Part shown: positions 47,154 to 57,608 of the stretch, piece after piece
Layout: each line of letters opens with the position of its first letter
Position numbering within the stretch: the first letter of the stretch is position 1
NCBI GenBank assembly: GCA_963971285.1
Contig: OZ020247.1
Location: forward strand, 10,250,614-10,314,613
Reading direction: 5' to 3'
Origin: Astropecten irregularis
Taxonomy: Eukaryota > Echinodermata > Asteroidea > Paxillosida > Astropectinidae
Length of the DNA stretch: 64,000 nucleotides
Translations under genes and position numbers: made by a program
Notes under the pieces: model-generated
Database searches by the model: none
What the model was told of the DNA's origin: nothing
Seen by the model: the letters and a program-made list of their open reading frames with translations, nothing else

Positions 47154-50100
47154 CTGCGACAAGATCAGAATACGAGAATCGATGCGGTGTATAATGGAAG
47201 CTGCCCGTTATGGTTATTTTTTAATATAGTTACACTGTCTTGCAAAACCAGATATTGTTCGCGGACCAAGTCCAACAACACTTAGGCCTATGGCATTCTA
47301 CACACCCTGAATCAAATAATTTGTATAGTATAGCGCCGCTCAAAATAGCCTATACTCGTCCCAAAAAATGACGGTATCATTTGGCGGCCATTTTAGTCAG
47401 CAACAGAGCTTTTTCTGATGTTATTAACGTCAAATTCAACTGTTGTAAGACAAAACGTTCCCCCAAATAATTGTTATCATCATTATTAAGGACTATTATT
47501 ATTATTATTTATTCGGTCAGAATTACACACCAAAATGAAAACAGTAAATTTGGCTTACTAAACTGGCCGCCTGTGCGTACTCCATCTGGTTGCGCGTGAT
47601 AATTGAAAGAGTTAGAGGCTATCTTGCGCAGCTACTGTATATGATCTTTGCTCTAAACTATTATGAAAACAGACAAACAAGCAGATGAGAACACAGACAA
47701 ACAAAGAGAGACTTTGGAGGTGGGTCCAACAACGCGCGCATGCTCACAATTTCGCGCGCATGCTCAGAGCTAGCAAACCAGAGACTTCAGTCTGCTGCCG
47801 CCAACGTCTCAAAAGTTTCTCATTAGCTTAGGTGATCGAGTGCACATAAGACAAACAAGCGAAGAAATACACAAACAGGAGTACACAAAGAAAAGGGAAA
47901 AGGACGGAAAATGTGTGACTTACAGATGACGTCAGCGATGTTCCCCGTCTTGAAAGTTAGTCCATTGACGGATTTCAGAGCGGCCATGGCCTTGTCGGCG
48001 AGATTTTTCTGTGTGATGTGAAAATTGATCGGTTTTTTTTTCTCATTTGAGATAACATTCAAAGTCCATTGTCAATAACAACAATGGTGCTTAGGCTTTG
48101 CCAACATCATAAGAACTTCAGGGACCTTCGTAAGTTCACAACTGAGCCCTAAGATAGATCGTAACTGGATTTATGTAGGATAGCAATCGTATCCTACGTA
48201 GGGTTGCAATGCATCACAAGTCCTACGATTGATAGTTAGTTATGATGAGTTTGGTGAAATCGACCCCAGGACCGTGCTTTGAACTTTTCTGGTTGAAGGT
48301 AATATCATACTTTGGTTTAAGAGTAAGAGTATGAACTCGAAGAAGAACCATTCATTTCTGAACTGTGTGAAATAAAATAGTAGAGAAGAGCAGTATTTCT
48401 CAGAGTTGTTACGCCGTGTCCCAATTCTCTGGCTGCGACCACAAGTAACACACAAGTCAATGGAAATGGCTGCAGTCACTGGCTAGTGGCTGCCATAGGT
48501 ACATGCGTAATTTGCAGCCGCAGCCAGAGAATTGGGACACGAGCCTTTATATATAGGGATGCATCCAAGTAAATAAACTCCCATAGACAACAGTGGTAAA
48601 TCCTCCAACTTAAAAAATCATTTAAAAATACACAGAACTCTCACAGCTGTTCAAGTTGCACAGAAAAATGATGATGAACATGTGACCTTTCATTTTCTTT
48701 TCATTTTATAGTATAGGGTGACGATTGAATTTTTGCGATATACTCATTCTCAGCTGACCACCCCTAAAACAAGGTATGGATCACTCCAGTCAAAGAAGCC
48801 ATTTTCAAAAAAACATCCCTCTGCAAAGCGACTGAAATAGACCCACTTTCTCACCCAATTGCATCAAAAATGGTCACAAATGGAAGCCCAGAGTCCAGGC
48901 AGGAGGTCCAGTGCCATATTTCTTCAATCCTTCATTTTCATAGCTCTCACAACTCTCTTATTTAAAATATATTGAGTGCTTAACTTCCATTCATGAGCTC
49001 GGCGGACGGATTTTGACACTATTTACTTGGGTGCACCCTTAGTACGCAAGGCCGAGTCTGCTGCCACCAAGAGGTTGAAATGCATGCTTACCTGTTCATA
49101 GTAGTTAGGCGGTTTGGAATACGTCCAGCCGTACGGCACCATCCAAAACTGGCTGAAAGCGTGCATGTCAATGAACACCTTAACGTTATACAATCCCTTG
49201 ATGTAATTTGCAACGGTCCGCACCTCGATCTCAGAGAATGCTGAGGGCCCACGGTAAGACTGGGAACAAGGGTACGTGTCAGATTGTGGATCTAAGTAGA
49301 CAATGTGAAGAGAATATATTAAGGGGAGGAGCGTGTAATATGAACACTGAAAAACACAGCGAATTTGATTTTGAGGTTGATTTCTCGCAGCCCTGCGATT
49401 GTATTAACTTGAGTTACGAAGGCTAATTCCCATCGTATGGGGCCTATCCCACGTAGGGCTGCAATGCATAATTAAGTCCTACGATTTATAGTAAGCAATC
49501 AGCAGTAGAATCCACCACTAGCAGCACCATGCAACATAATATATTCAATGTCAAAACAAATGGCTTGCAGCACTTACGGTCCCAGTGGTCGTCCCAGTTT
49601 CTTTTACAACATTAAGCAACAGCAACGAGCAGCAGCATTAAGCAGCAGGGCAGCAGCATTAAGCAGCAGCAACGAGCAGCAGCATATAAGCAGCAGGCAG
49701 CAGCAGCATTAAGCAGCAGCAACGAGCAGCAGCATTAGGCCATAAAAAAAAAATTGTTGTATTGGCGTAACGGAGGTTTGGAAAATAGGGTAGGGCGGGC
49801 GGATTCTTTTTTTTTAAAATTAATTTTTCCTGGGGTATTAAATGCTTTCCCCCCTGTATATCACAGTATTTGACGTGTCAAATAAAGACAAGAAATGACA
49901 TAACAACTTTAACCAGTCTGGTTTCCTTCTTTTGCTCCTTTTAAGCTTTTAATCTGCATAGAAATTTGCGATTTAAAAAAAAAAAAAAAATCCCGATTTT
50001 TGTTTATTTATTTATTATTATTTGGGTTTTTTTTGTTTAAAATGTTTACGGTCGGGGCATATTTTTGGGTCGGGCGGGTTACGCCAATACAACAATTTTT

Positions 50101-53100
50101 TTTTTATGGCCTTAAGCAGCAGCGACAAGCAGCAGCAACGAGCAGCAGCATTAAGCAGCAGCAACAAGCAGTACAGAGGCATTAAGCAGCACGACAATAA
50201 GCAGCAATTGCATTAAGCAGCAGCATCTAGTTAGGCAGCACGGCAATAAGCAGCAGCAGCAAGCAGCAGCATTAAGCAGCAGGCAGAAAGCAGCAGCAAC
50301 AAGCAGCACCATTGACAGCAACAAGCAGCAGCAACAAGCAGCAGTAACAAGCAGCAGCATTAAGCAGCAGCAACAAGCAGCAGGCAGCAAGCAGCTGCAT
50401 TAAGCAGCATCATTAAGCAGCACCTAGGCAGCAAGTAACAGCCGCAAGCTGGTAGCAGCGAGCAGCATGAAGCAAGCAACAGCAAACAGCAGCAGCAGCA
50501 GAATCCACCACTAGCAGCAGCAACATTCCATCTATAAAACAGAAATGGTTTGCAGTACTTACGGTCCCAGTGGTCGTCCCAGTTTCTGTTGGGATCTGTG
50601 CCTAAGCACATGTATCCAGGATTGGGCGTTTTGGTCTTTCTCCACATACGATCGTACTGCGAACAAACAAAAACTTGTAATAGACCTTTTGTTATACAAA
50701 CATTGGCTGGTGGCCAAATGGGCGGCCAAATTTTGGGAAATCATTTCGTCTTGTCGACAGACGGCGTGACCAAAATGAACAATTTTGCAAGCTTTCTTTA
50801 TTAGCTGTGTAACTTTATCAAACGTTGTGTACAAATCATGTACAAATTGTGGTTATTCTTTATGCCTGGCTTTGATGGCTCGCCGATAGTTTCCTCTATG
50901 TTGGTTTGGCAGAAACTCGGGCTGCTTGTCTATTGGTCTTTACGAAACCTACCTTATAAGGCTAGGCTTAGTACTTTTTCACTACCACCATTTGAGGCCC
51001 ACAAAACCAAATGAAGGTATTGGGCAACATGACAAAGCCGAAGAAGCTCCAGCTTCACCATATCTCAAGTCTTTCATTTCATTTAGGACACAAAATGGCA
51101 GTAGCAAAATAAATCCCAATTCCCAACCCTTTAGCCTCATTTCGTAAAGGCCCTATGTAATAGCCGCATTCGTCATACGGTACGATAGCAGATGCCCATT
51201 GATTGGTCAAAACCTAGAGGTCAGTGCTGGGTTGGCTTGCATAATTAATTAGGAAATCATCACGCATGAGATAGGCGCTTGCTCGCTGTACAGTGAGTGA
51301 GTCTATCACATAGACTAATTTATAGGATTACAAGCTAAGATGCTTAGCCTCTTTGGCATTGTGAAAAGTCTATGAAAAAAAGCTATATTACAAACAAGAA
51401 CTTATACAAACCTCGTAGCTGTAGATATAACCATCTGGGTTGAGCACTGGCATGATGTAGAAATCAACCTTATCCAAAAGATTCACAATCTCCGCGTCAC
51501 CGCCCTCGTATTTAGTCACAAGCTGCGAAGGAAACAAACACAAGCCGGAGGAAAAAAATGAAGACATTTCCCACAATTTTATATAGAGCTGCTTAGCACA
51601 AAAATGTGCTAACCATGACATTTCTGTCTTCATAAAAACAGGATTAACAACCAAATTTCCATGTGCTGTGTATCACTAGTGATTGTTCTTTGGCTGTTGT
51701 TCACTGACCATGAATATCAAAATTAATGGAATTTGTAATGGTGGTTTGTTTAGTATTGGGCAAGACATTTTTGTGCTAAGCAGTTTTTTGTGCTTAGCAG
51801 CTTCATGAAATTGCCCCAGTGCCTGAACGTGGCGTCAAGCATGTCATGCACTTACCATATTAACAATCCTCAATAGCGTAGCAATGGGCAGCCATTCCCT
51901 GGAGTGTGTTCCAGTATGCCACCAGAAGATGGGCTTACCAGATCCAGGCTTGCCGAGCTATATCGGTATGAAAGAGTAAAACACGACTCCAAATTAAAGG
52001 TAGTATCATACTTTGGTTTTTGTCAAAGAAGTACAGATTCAAGGGCAAAACAAGGAAGATACAGTCACAGTCATCTGTGAAAATTTCAGTCCCATATGGT
52101 GCCCACTTTTTGAGAAACTCGTGAAAACGGCCACAGTATTTCTAATAAAGTCTTTGCTCTTTTAAATTTTTGATCTTTTAAAAGATCAAACAGATTTTCG
52201 GTCGTTGTTTTACTAATTTCTGGATAAATACACCATCTCAGGCGGAAAAATTTTACGTTTCTACCTGCACCATCTTCATACCCTGTAAGTTATACGTAAA
52301 TCTGTGAACATTTCTGTTAAGTTACAACGTGATACATTTTATATATTTGGCCGAACAAAATATCCTATAAGTTTCCCTTCCTTGAATTACAGCAGCAATG
52401 TGAGTTGGTGCCAGCAAAAACAAAATTCTGCTGAAAGCACGTAAATATTTTAATACATGCCTTGAAGGTGAAGCAAAATACTTCCAATGCTAGTTTAAGA
52501 AATGCCCATTTGAGGCTTTGCGTGGTGACTATTATTGGTATAATGTGGATCGGTTTGCGGAAACACCATATAAGAATCATTCGTATATACTTTCACACTT
52601 CTTATTTCGTTCGTACTTCTCGTAAGGTCTCAACGTTTCGACTAGCCTGCTCTAGTCTTCAGCAAGGGACCAATGCTCATCTCCTGAGGCTGATGAAGAC
52701 AAGAGCAGGCTAGTCGAAACGTTGAGACCTTACGAAAATACGAACGATTCTTACATGGTGTTTCCATAAACCGATCCACATACCGGGGGTACTTCATTCT
52801 CGTTTGAAGACCAGCGAATGTGCTCCATCAAATTAATATGGTACGAATTCGCTGATGTATTAACAGGGACACCGTCAGAAATCGTGGCACATAAAAGGAG
52901 TTATAATGAAACTATTGGCAATAGGCCACGGTGCATCCATCTTGTCACCTTCCTTTGTATACCCATTGCAATAGATAACAACAATTCTAAAAAAGAAAAC
53001 GGGTACCAGACTACTTTGAATCCAAGACTCGGTCTGATTGCACTGTTTCGAATGTAGGATGGATAAAGTCTGACACTTCATTTTACCTTCATAAGTCTGA

Positions 53101-56100
53101 GCGTGTTACCCTCATAGGATTTCGCACTTAGGTCTTCTCTCTTGATGATACCCGGATGTGCCGCGGCCATGTCGTCAACCCATTGCATGATCTGAGAATG
53201 TAACAATCGAACGGGAACAAAGTGATTATAAAAATGAATTTGCAAACAATTTATTACCCTTAAACGACGTAGATAAGCACTTCACTTAAGTGCCATTTTG
53301 AGCACACATGAAAATATCATGCACTAGCTCAGGTGGGATTCGAACCCAGGACCTTCTGCTTACTAGTGCAGATGCCATACCCACTAGGCTATCGAGCTAG
53401 CTGGGGTCAGCAGAGTGAATCGAATCCCTTATCGGCGGGCGCTGTAGTTTTCCCAGTCTTTTTCTGCAAATGGGCGGACAATTTAAACGCTGACGGTCAT
53501 TCCATTTGGCGTGAAACTGCAAGGCACCTCAAAATAGTAATTCAATTTCACTTCATATGCAAGCAAAATGTAGGCCTAAAACAAGCGTCAGGCGAATAAA
53601 AGGAATAGCTTTTCAATTTAAAATTCCATTCAAACAGCATTCAAATTCGCAACGGCTTTTGGCAGCGTGTTAAATTGAATGTCGATTTTGCATGGCTAAA
53701 CTGAACGGCTGTCGAATTTAATTGAATGCATTGCTATATAAATACGGATGAATCAAAGTGAAAAGTTTCAACCGAGGAGGCAAAATCACATCATAACGAA
53801 TGCGTGAAAATGAAATTGGCTGCTCATTTGCCGAATATTTACGGGGAAAATCTTTATTTAAATGAATGTGGCACAGCCAATCTTGTTGTCTCACACAAAA
53901 TACTTGAAAACAAACTTCAACTGTTATTTTGCTACAAAGGTCAAAGATGGAATTTAATAGTGCAAGAAAGCTAGAAGTTTCGAGTTGGTTGGCTGGTTTA
54001 GCAGGTTCATGTCACCCCTTGCTTAAAGGCAGCGTACAGGATTTGCAAGGCCTTCAAAAAGAATTGTTGGGTTTGAGACAGAAAATGGACTAAAACAGTG
54101 AAAACAGTCACCATGGGAAATCTTACCATCAGAAGCTGGGGTTTTCAAGGAAATTAAGATTGTGTCTTTTTCTTTTTAGCATTTCGAAAGCGTAATGTAA
54201 CCGTGAAGGATTCGGAGAGGGGAGATTATTTTGGCCGTATTTCTGCATTCTGCTATCCAGATGAACAAAGCATAAAAAGGTACATGAAACTACGTCTGTA
54301 AGGAAGTTTAAGACCTTCACTGTTTAAGTACCAAATTCAGCCAAAACACACATCTTTGCGAATCCTATAATTATGCTGCCTTAAAGCCTACCTCTGGGAA
54401 TTTATGGTAGACGTCATATCTGAAGTTGGACAAGGAGGCGATGCCACCCTCCTGGCCAATGGTGATCTGGTCGGACAGTTTCTGCACGTCATCGATCATG
54501 ACCGAGGATTCTAAGCCGTATCTACTCAGCATTTTACGCACAGAATCCATGGTGTTCGGTCCAACCATAATGTCTGCAGAATCACCAGAGTGCTTCGGCT
54601 CGCTCCAGAAATCCACCTACACAACAACAACAACAACACCAAAAATGAGAACAATAACAACAAACATTGCAACAATGCTCACTAAACTGTTACTTTTATC
54701 GTATTTTCTTTTCTTCATGTTAAAGGTAGTATCATACTTTGGTTTAATTGTCAAAGAAATGCAAATTCATTGGTAAAAATATCCAGACAGATACAGTACC
54801 AATCATCTGTGAAATTCCCAGTCCCATACGGTGCCCACATTTTGAGAAAACAGTTAAAATACGACTACATAATTTTTTAGAAATCTTTTCACCGTTATTG
54901 TTGATCTTCCGAAGATCAAAATTGTTTTTGGTAATTGGTTTTACTCTTTTCTGGATAAATATAGCATTTCAGGCAGAAAAATGTTAATGGTATGTTTCTA
55001 TTTAATATCAGCACCTTTATACCCTGTAAGTTGTAAGAAAATCTGTGAAGATTTCGGTTTTGGTTTCCTACCGAAGTATGAATCTACCTTTATTGCCCAA
55101 TATTGGTGTTTTTCACCATTCAGAATTGCGGTTTCAATCTGTAGTTTTTTTGTTTTACCCAAACCTGATTCCGTGATGATGAGTTAATTTCAATAGAATT
55201 GGCCAAGATCACCATTCCTTATTTCACCCGTCTTGTTTCCGAAATTTTCTCTGACTCATTTGCAAAAAACAGAAGCTTACAATTCGAATAAAAAGTGGCG
55301 AAATGATAACCTAAAGGCCTACCTTGTCCACCAATATCCGTTTCATGTCCATCACGGAGCGCGTCTGGCCGTCATCTTTCGGGACGACACGAAGAACTTT
55401 GTACCTGCAAGCAAGAAACGAAGATATCACTCAAAGTATTAAGCCTTTTACAGTTACCGAGTCATTGAAAAGTGAACAAAGAAAAATTGACTGGAGCGAA
55501 TACCATACATCCGAAAAACCATACCAGCACTCTTACCAACAGGGACCAATTTCATAGAGCTGCTTAGCACACAAAAAATCGCTAAGCATGACATTTCTGT
55601 CTTATGATAGTAAAAACAGGATTAATAACCAAATTTCCATGCGTTGTGCATCACTTCCAATTGTTTTTTGGCTGTTGTTCGCTGACCATGAATATCATAT
55701 GGAATTTTCAATGGTGGTTTGTTTTATTGGGAAAGCTATTTTTGTGCTAAGCACTGATTTATTTTGCTTAAAGCAGCTCTATGAAATTGGCCCCAGATCT
55801 ATCCAGCCCTATGTTGTTGGTGTCCCTAAAGCAAAGTGTACACCGTCTAAATTTTCGGTAACAATCACGGTAACATATATTGCCCAGGTACGTTGTTGCT
55901 GCAAATGTTGTCAGTGTACACAGAGCAAAACGAGTTGGGTAACATGTCGCAGCAACATCTCGGTAACATGTTGGCCAAATGTTGCTAGTGTACGCAGGGC
56001 CCAAAGTCGTGTTGCCTAGGTGTGTTGCCCTAACTCAATGTTACCGAAAATTGACACCGGGGGCCAGATTCATGGAGCTGCTAAGCACTAAAATTTGCTT

Positions 56101-56400
56101 AGCACAAAAATGTCTCGCCCAAGAAAACAAACCACCGTTAAAAAATTCTATTTGATAGTCATGGTCAGCGAACAACAGCCAAAGAACAATCGCAAGTAAC
56201 ACACAGCACATGGACATTTGGTTGTTAATCCTGTTTTCATTAAGACAGAAATTTTATGGTTAGCACATTTTTGTGCTAAACGACTCTATAAAATTGGCAC
56301 CAAGGAACTAATACTGATTGGAGTCTTACCCATCGTAACTGACTTTACCGAGGCAGGCGGCCACAAGACCCGCCAGGAGGATGAGACGAAAAACGGCCAT
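46972..56400 (-). CDS. M14A metallocarboxypeptidase zymogen (A-type pocket), complete, 10 exons
   Basis: Minus-strand exons: 56330-56400, 55323-55404, 54392-54616, 53087-53191, 51856-51957, 51412-51522, 50563-50656, 49092-49291, 47924-48008, 46972-47153; all in frame, 418 residues, the usual length. It is a secreted zinc exopeptidase removing C-terminal residues, made as a pro-enzyme. Residues 1-18 are a signal peptide ([18 protein letters not shown]); about 20-115 are the activation peptide ([15 protein letters not shown]). Zinc ligands H179 and E182 (HSREW) and H307 (DMHAFSQ); substrate carboxylate binders R238 (MWRKT) and N255-R256 (NRNWD); gating Tyr 359; catalytic Glu 382 (PELRDTG). The residue equivalent to bovine position 255 is Val 366 (SSVDW), predicting preference for hydrophobic C-termini as in CPA; CPB enzymes have Asp there. 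Automated pipelines may still call it carboxypeptidase B-like. A tandem paralogue lies upstream. Confidence 0.96.
47330..47650. mobile_element. M7 TIR element, copy in carboxypeptidase 1 intron 9
   Basis: Same termini as 10814-11116 and the shared core gttattaacgtcaaattcaa. Flanks do not show an obvious duplication. Confidence 0.7.
47924..48008 (-). CDS. carboxypeptidase 1 exon 9 (residues 331-359)
   Basis: [20 protein letters not shown] then TGNIADVI and T of the Tyr 359 codon. Confidence 0.94.
48296..48317. mobile_element. M1 MITE tip
   Basis: About 20 bases (aaggtaatatcatactttgg) only. Confidence 0.5.
48414..48543. mobile_element. small TIR element (gtgtcccaattctctggctg)
   Basis: Inverted arms gtgtcccaattctctggctg and cagccagagaattgggacac about 90 bases apart, in carboxypeptidase 1 intron 8. 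Confidence 0.7.
49092..49291 (-). CDS. carboxypeptidase 1 exon 8 (residues 264-330)
   Basis: [20 protein letters not shown] through [20 protein letters not shown]. Holds third zinc ligand H307. Its first half is nearly identical in DNA to the paralogue's exon. Confidence 0.96.
49578..49602 (-). pseudogene. duplicated 3' tip of carboxypeptidase exon 7
   Basis: 25 bases identical to the last 25 bases of exon 7, with the same donor and about 20 matching intron bases. The copy sits inside intron 7, beyond an AGC array, and lacks an acceptor and the rest of the exon, so it is not an alternative exon as it stands. Confidence 0.8.
49612..50520. repeat. AGC-type array in carboxypeptidase 1 intron 7
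   Basis: Units of AGCAGC, AGCAAC and AGCATTA (49612-49737 and 50112-50520), split by a 374-bp MITE. The variable block agcattaagcagcagcaacg recurs several times. Confidence 0.9.
49738..50111. mobile_element. 374-bp Harbinger-like MITE inside the AGC array
   Basis: Ends GGCCATAAAAAAAA-attgttgtattggcgtaac and its complement, flanked by TTA (49735-49737 and 50112-50114). The array unit elsewhere reads agcattaagcagc, so TTA is a true 3-bp target duplication, as in PIF/Harbinger. Confidence 0.85.
50563..50656 (-). CDS. carboxypeptidase 1 exon 7 (residues 233-264)
   Basis: [20 protein letters not shown] then [11 protein letters not shown] and C of a His codon. Carries R238 and N255-R256. Its 3' end is copied again at 49578-49602. 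Confidence 0.95.
50935..51153. mobile_element. M6 MITE in carboxypeptidase 1 intron 6
   Basis: Ends ggtctttacgaaacctacc and agcctcatttcgtaaaggcc. Confidence 0.7.
51412..51522 (-). CDS. carboxypeptidase 1 exon 6 (residues 196-232)
   Basis: [20 protein letters not shown] then [17 protein letters not shown]. The donor is gtttgt. Confidence 0.95.
51580..51820. mobile_element. M3 MITE in carboxypeptidase 1 intron 5
   Basis: Occupies most of the 333-bp intron; left end tatagagctgcttagcac, right end cagcttcatgaaattgcccc. Confidence 0.75.
51856..51957 (-). CDS. carboxypeptidase 1 exon 5 (residues 162-195)
   Basis: Encodes [20 protein letters not shown] then [14 protein letters not shown]. It holds zinc ligands H179 and E182. 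Confidence 0.96.
51994..52320. mobile_element. M1 MITE in carboxypeptidase 1 intron 4
   Basis: Left tip intact; the right tip is truncated after gaacatttctgtt. Confidence 0.7.
52550..52785. repeat. palindromic repeat with hammerhead-like cores on both strands
   Basis: Inverted arms (gtttgcggaaacaccat ... atggtgtttccataaaccg). Plus strand 52690-52718 reads CTGATGA, A, GACAAG, AGCAGG, CTAGTC, GAAA. The mirrored arm at about 52637-52665 carries a shortened version on the minus strand. A related single arm lies at 63395-63500. Confidence 0.5.
53087..53191 (-). CDS. carboxypeptidase 1 exon 4 (residues 127-161)
   Basis: 35 codons, [20 protein letters not shown] to [10 protein letters not shown]. 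Confidence 0.94.
53255..53460 (-). mobile_element. SINE-B copy in carboxypeptidase 1 intron 3
   Basis: Minus-strand copy with intact B box (gggattcgaaccc on the plus strand, about 53335) and the AGCTAGCTGGGG region. It is the best preserved besides the copy at 2775. Confidence 0.7.
54023..54384. mobile_element. M4 MITE ending at the exon 3 donor of carboxypeptidase 1
   Basis: Inverted copy. Its terminal TTTAAGGC follows directly after the donor hexamer gtaggc (54386-54391). Confidence 0.75.
54392..54616 (-). CDS. carboxypeptidase 1 exon 3 (residues 52-126)
   Basis: Encodes [15 protein letters not shown] through [12 protein letters not shown] and [12 protein letters not shown]. It spans the rest of the propeptide and the start of the mature enzyme. 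An M4 repeat begins right behind the donor hexamer gtaggc. Confidence 0.95.
54720..55092. mobile_element. M1 MITE in carboxypeptidase 1 intron 2
   Basis: Full length, both tips; central palindrome altered to gatcttccgaagatc. Confidence 0.75.
55323..55404 (-). CDS. carboxypeptidase 1 exon 2 (residues 24-51)
   Basis: Encodes [20 protein letters not shown] then KRILVDK, the first strand and helix of the activation domain. Confidence 0.93.
55458..55545 (-). mobile_element. SINE-A fragment in carboxypeptidase 1 intron 1
   Basis: Tail and a deleted head (aaagtgaacaaagaaaaattg); the B box is lost. Confidence 0.5.
55548..55797. mobile_element. M3 MITE in carboxypeptidase 1 intron 1
   Basis: Cleanest copy: gggaccaatttcatagagct at the left and agctctatgaaattggcccc at the right. 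Confidence 0.8.
55830..56072. mobile_element. M8 TIR element copy
   Basis: Diverged relative of 44321-44622 (aaagcaaagtgtacac, several ggtaacatgttg motifs), placed between two M3 copies. Confidence 0.6.
56062..56303. mobile_element. M3 MITE, inverted copy
   Basis: Opposite orientation to 55548. M3, M8 and inverted M3 together fill about 750 of the 925 bases of intron 1. Confidence 0.75.
56330..56400 (-). CDS. carboxypeptidase 1 exon 1 (signal peptide, residues 1-24)
   Basis: Encodes [18 protein letters not shown] then KVSYD and GG of a Gly codon before donor gtaaga. The hydrophobic core and small residues before K19 fit signal peptidase cleavage after G18. Confidence 0.92.
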
Positions 56401-56515
56401 CGTGTCACGAAAACGAGAAATGAATGAAAATATTCTTCTTCGCGCTCTGCTATTAATAGAGAAAACTTCGCCTTGCACAAACCTGACGTGATGACGTCGG
56501 ATTGGGTGGAGAGTA
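56401..56515 (-). promoter_or_regulatory. candidate promoter of carboxypeptidase 1
   Basis: On the minus strand, a TATA-like CTATTAATAG (56450-56459) lies about 50 bases before the ATG. Further up are a CRE-like GACGTCAT (56492-56499), a GACGT half site at 56484-56488 and a CCAAT box (ATTGG at 56501-56505). Spacing fits a short 5' UTR. Confidence 0.5.
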
Positions 56516-56880
56516 ATGGGACCACCATAAATCGCGATAGGGCGTTTTTATTTTCTTTAGTGTCTAATCGTTATCACGTGTGAAATTGTCATGTGGCCAT
56601 CGACAAAGGGAACTCAACCAAAACAGAATTGATACTTAAAGTCTGAAACATGTGTAATGATTACAAAAATACTGTTTTATCAGTGCTTTTATCATTATTT
56701 GTTTTGCTGACTGACGTGTTATGAACTATTAAAATTAGAAATTTCCTGGTGCTGATAAAATTTATGATATGTTGTGTCTATTTGTTCATTTTGTTGTCTT
56801 TTTGTTTCAAAAGCATGGTGAATATTAATTTATGACGTGCGGTGTAAAATTAAAAGTACGGTACAGGATTAATATTAACA
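56516..56880. other. intergenic AT-rich sequence upstream of carboxypeptidase 1
   Basis: No gene or repeat recognised. Confidence 0.6.
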
Positions 56881-57200
56881 TGTATACAAACAGAAATGTT
56901 CACAGATTTACGTATAACTTTCAGGGTATCAAGATGTTGCTGGTAGAAAGATCACCGTTAAAATATTTCCGCCTGAAATGGAGTATTCATCCAGAAATGT
57001 AAAAGTAAAAGAAAGACCGATCTCGGGGTAAGATCAAAAACATTTTTTTATGTTTTATAAGAAAAAGGGTTTTCGCTTTAATGTTACTCAGATGTCTGAT
57101 TGAGCTCAAATGTTCACAGGTTTATCATTTCATGTACATGCTGGATCAGACAAAGTGTGAGTGCTGTTTTGTGACCTTTACCAATCATGTATTACACCTT
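56880..57200. mobile_element. M2 MITE
   Basis: Shared arm (gttcacagatttacgtataac), centre gatctcggggtaagatc, M2 arm to accaatcatgtattacac. Confidence 0.7.
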
Positions 57201-57467
57201 CAATATGCGAAAATGCGACCACGGCTGGCTTTTTCTAAACAGCTAGAAAGGAGTGAAATTATGGGGGTCGGGGAGACGTCAAGCCCCCTTCCCTGAACCA
57301 GATGTCACCCCCGGGTGCACCCATCTGAAATCTGGATTCAGAAAGAATTGCCTTATATTGATATTCACATCGTTATCTTCAATGCCCCCGTTGAAAATTG
57401 GTGCAAAAATTTCGACCTCAGTTGAAAAAAAAAAAAACCAACAACTTTATGCACACCTCACTGCGAC

Positions 57468-57586
57468 GTTACCTCAGTTTAGTATCACTCAGGTTAGCTG
57501 GTACCGAGACCCAGTCGTATTTAGGTAAGTTAGTTTACTGTAGAAGCTGGGTACCAGCTACCCTGAGTGTACTAAACTGAGGTAAC
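57468..57586. mobile_element. 119-bp foldback element
   Basis: Arms gttacctcagtttagta and actaaactgaggtaac, with inner arms gctggtacc/ggtaccagc. Confidence 0.75.
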
Positions 57587-57608
57587 GCCCTAATACTGGC
57601 GTGATAGA

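Noticed and set aside
49578..49602. Alternative exon of carboxypeptidase 1
   Set aside because: Only the 3' tip of exon 7 is copied and there is no acceptor, so it cannot be a complete exon.
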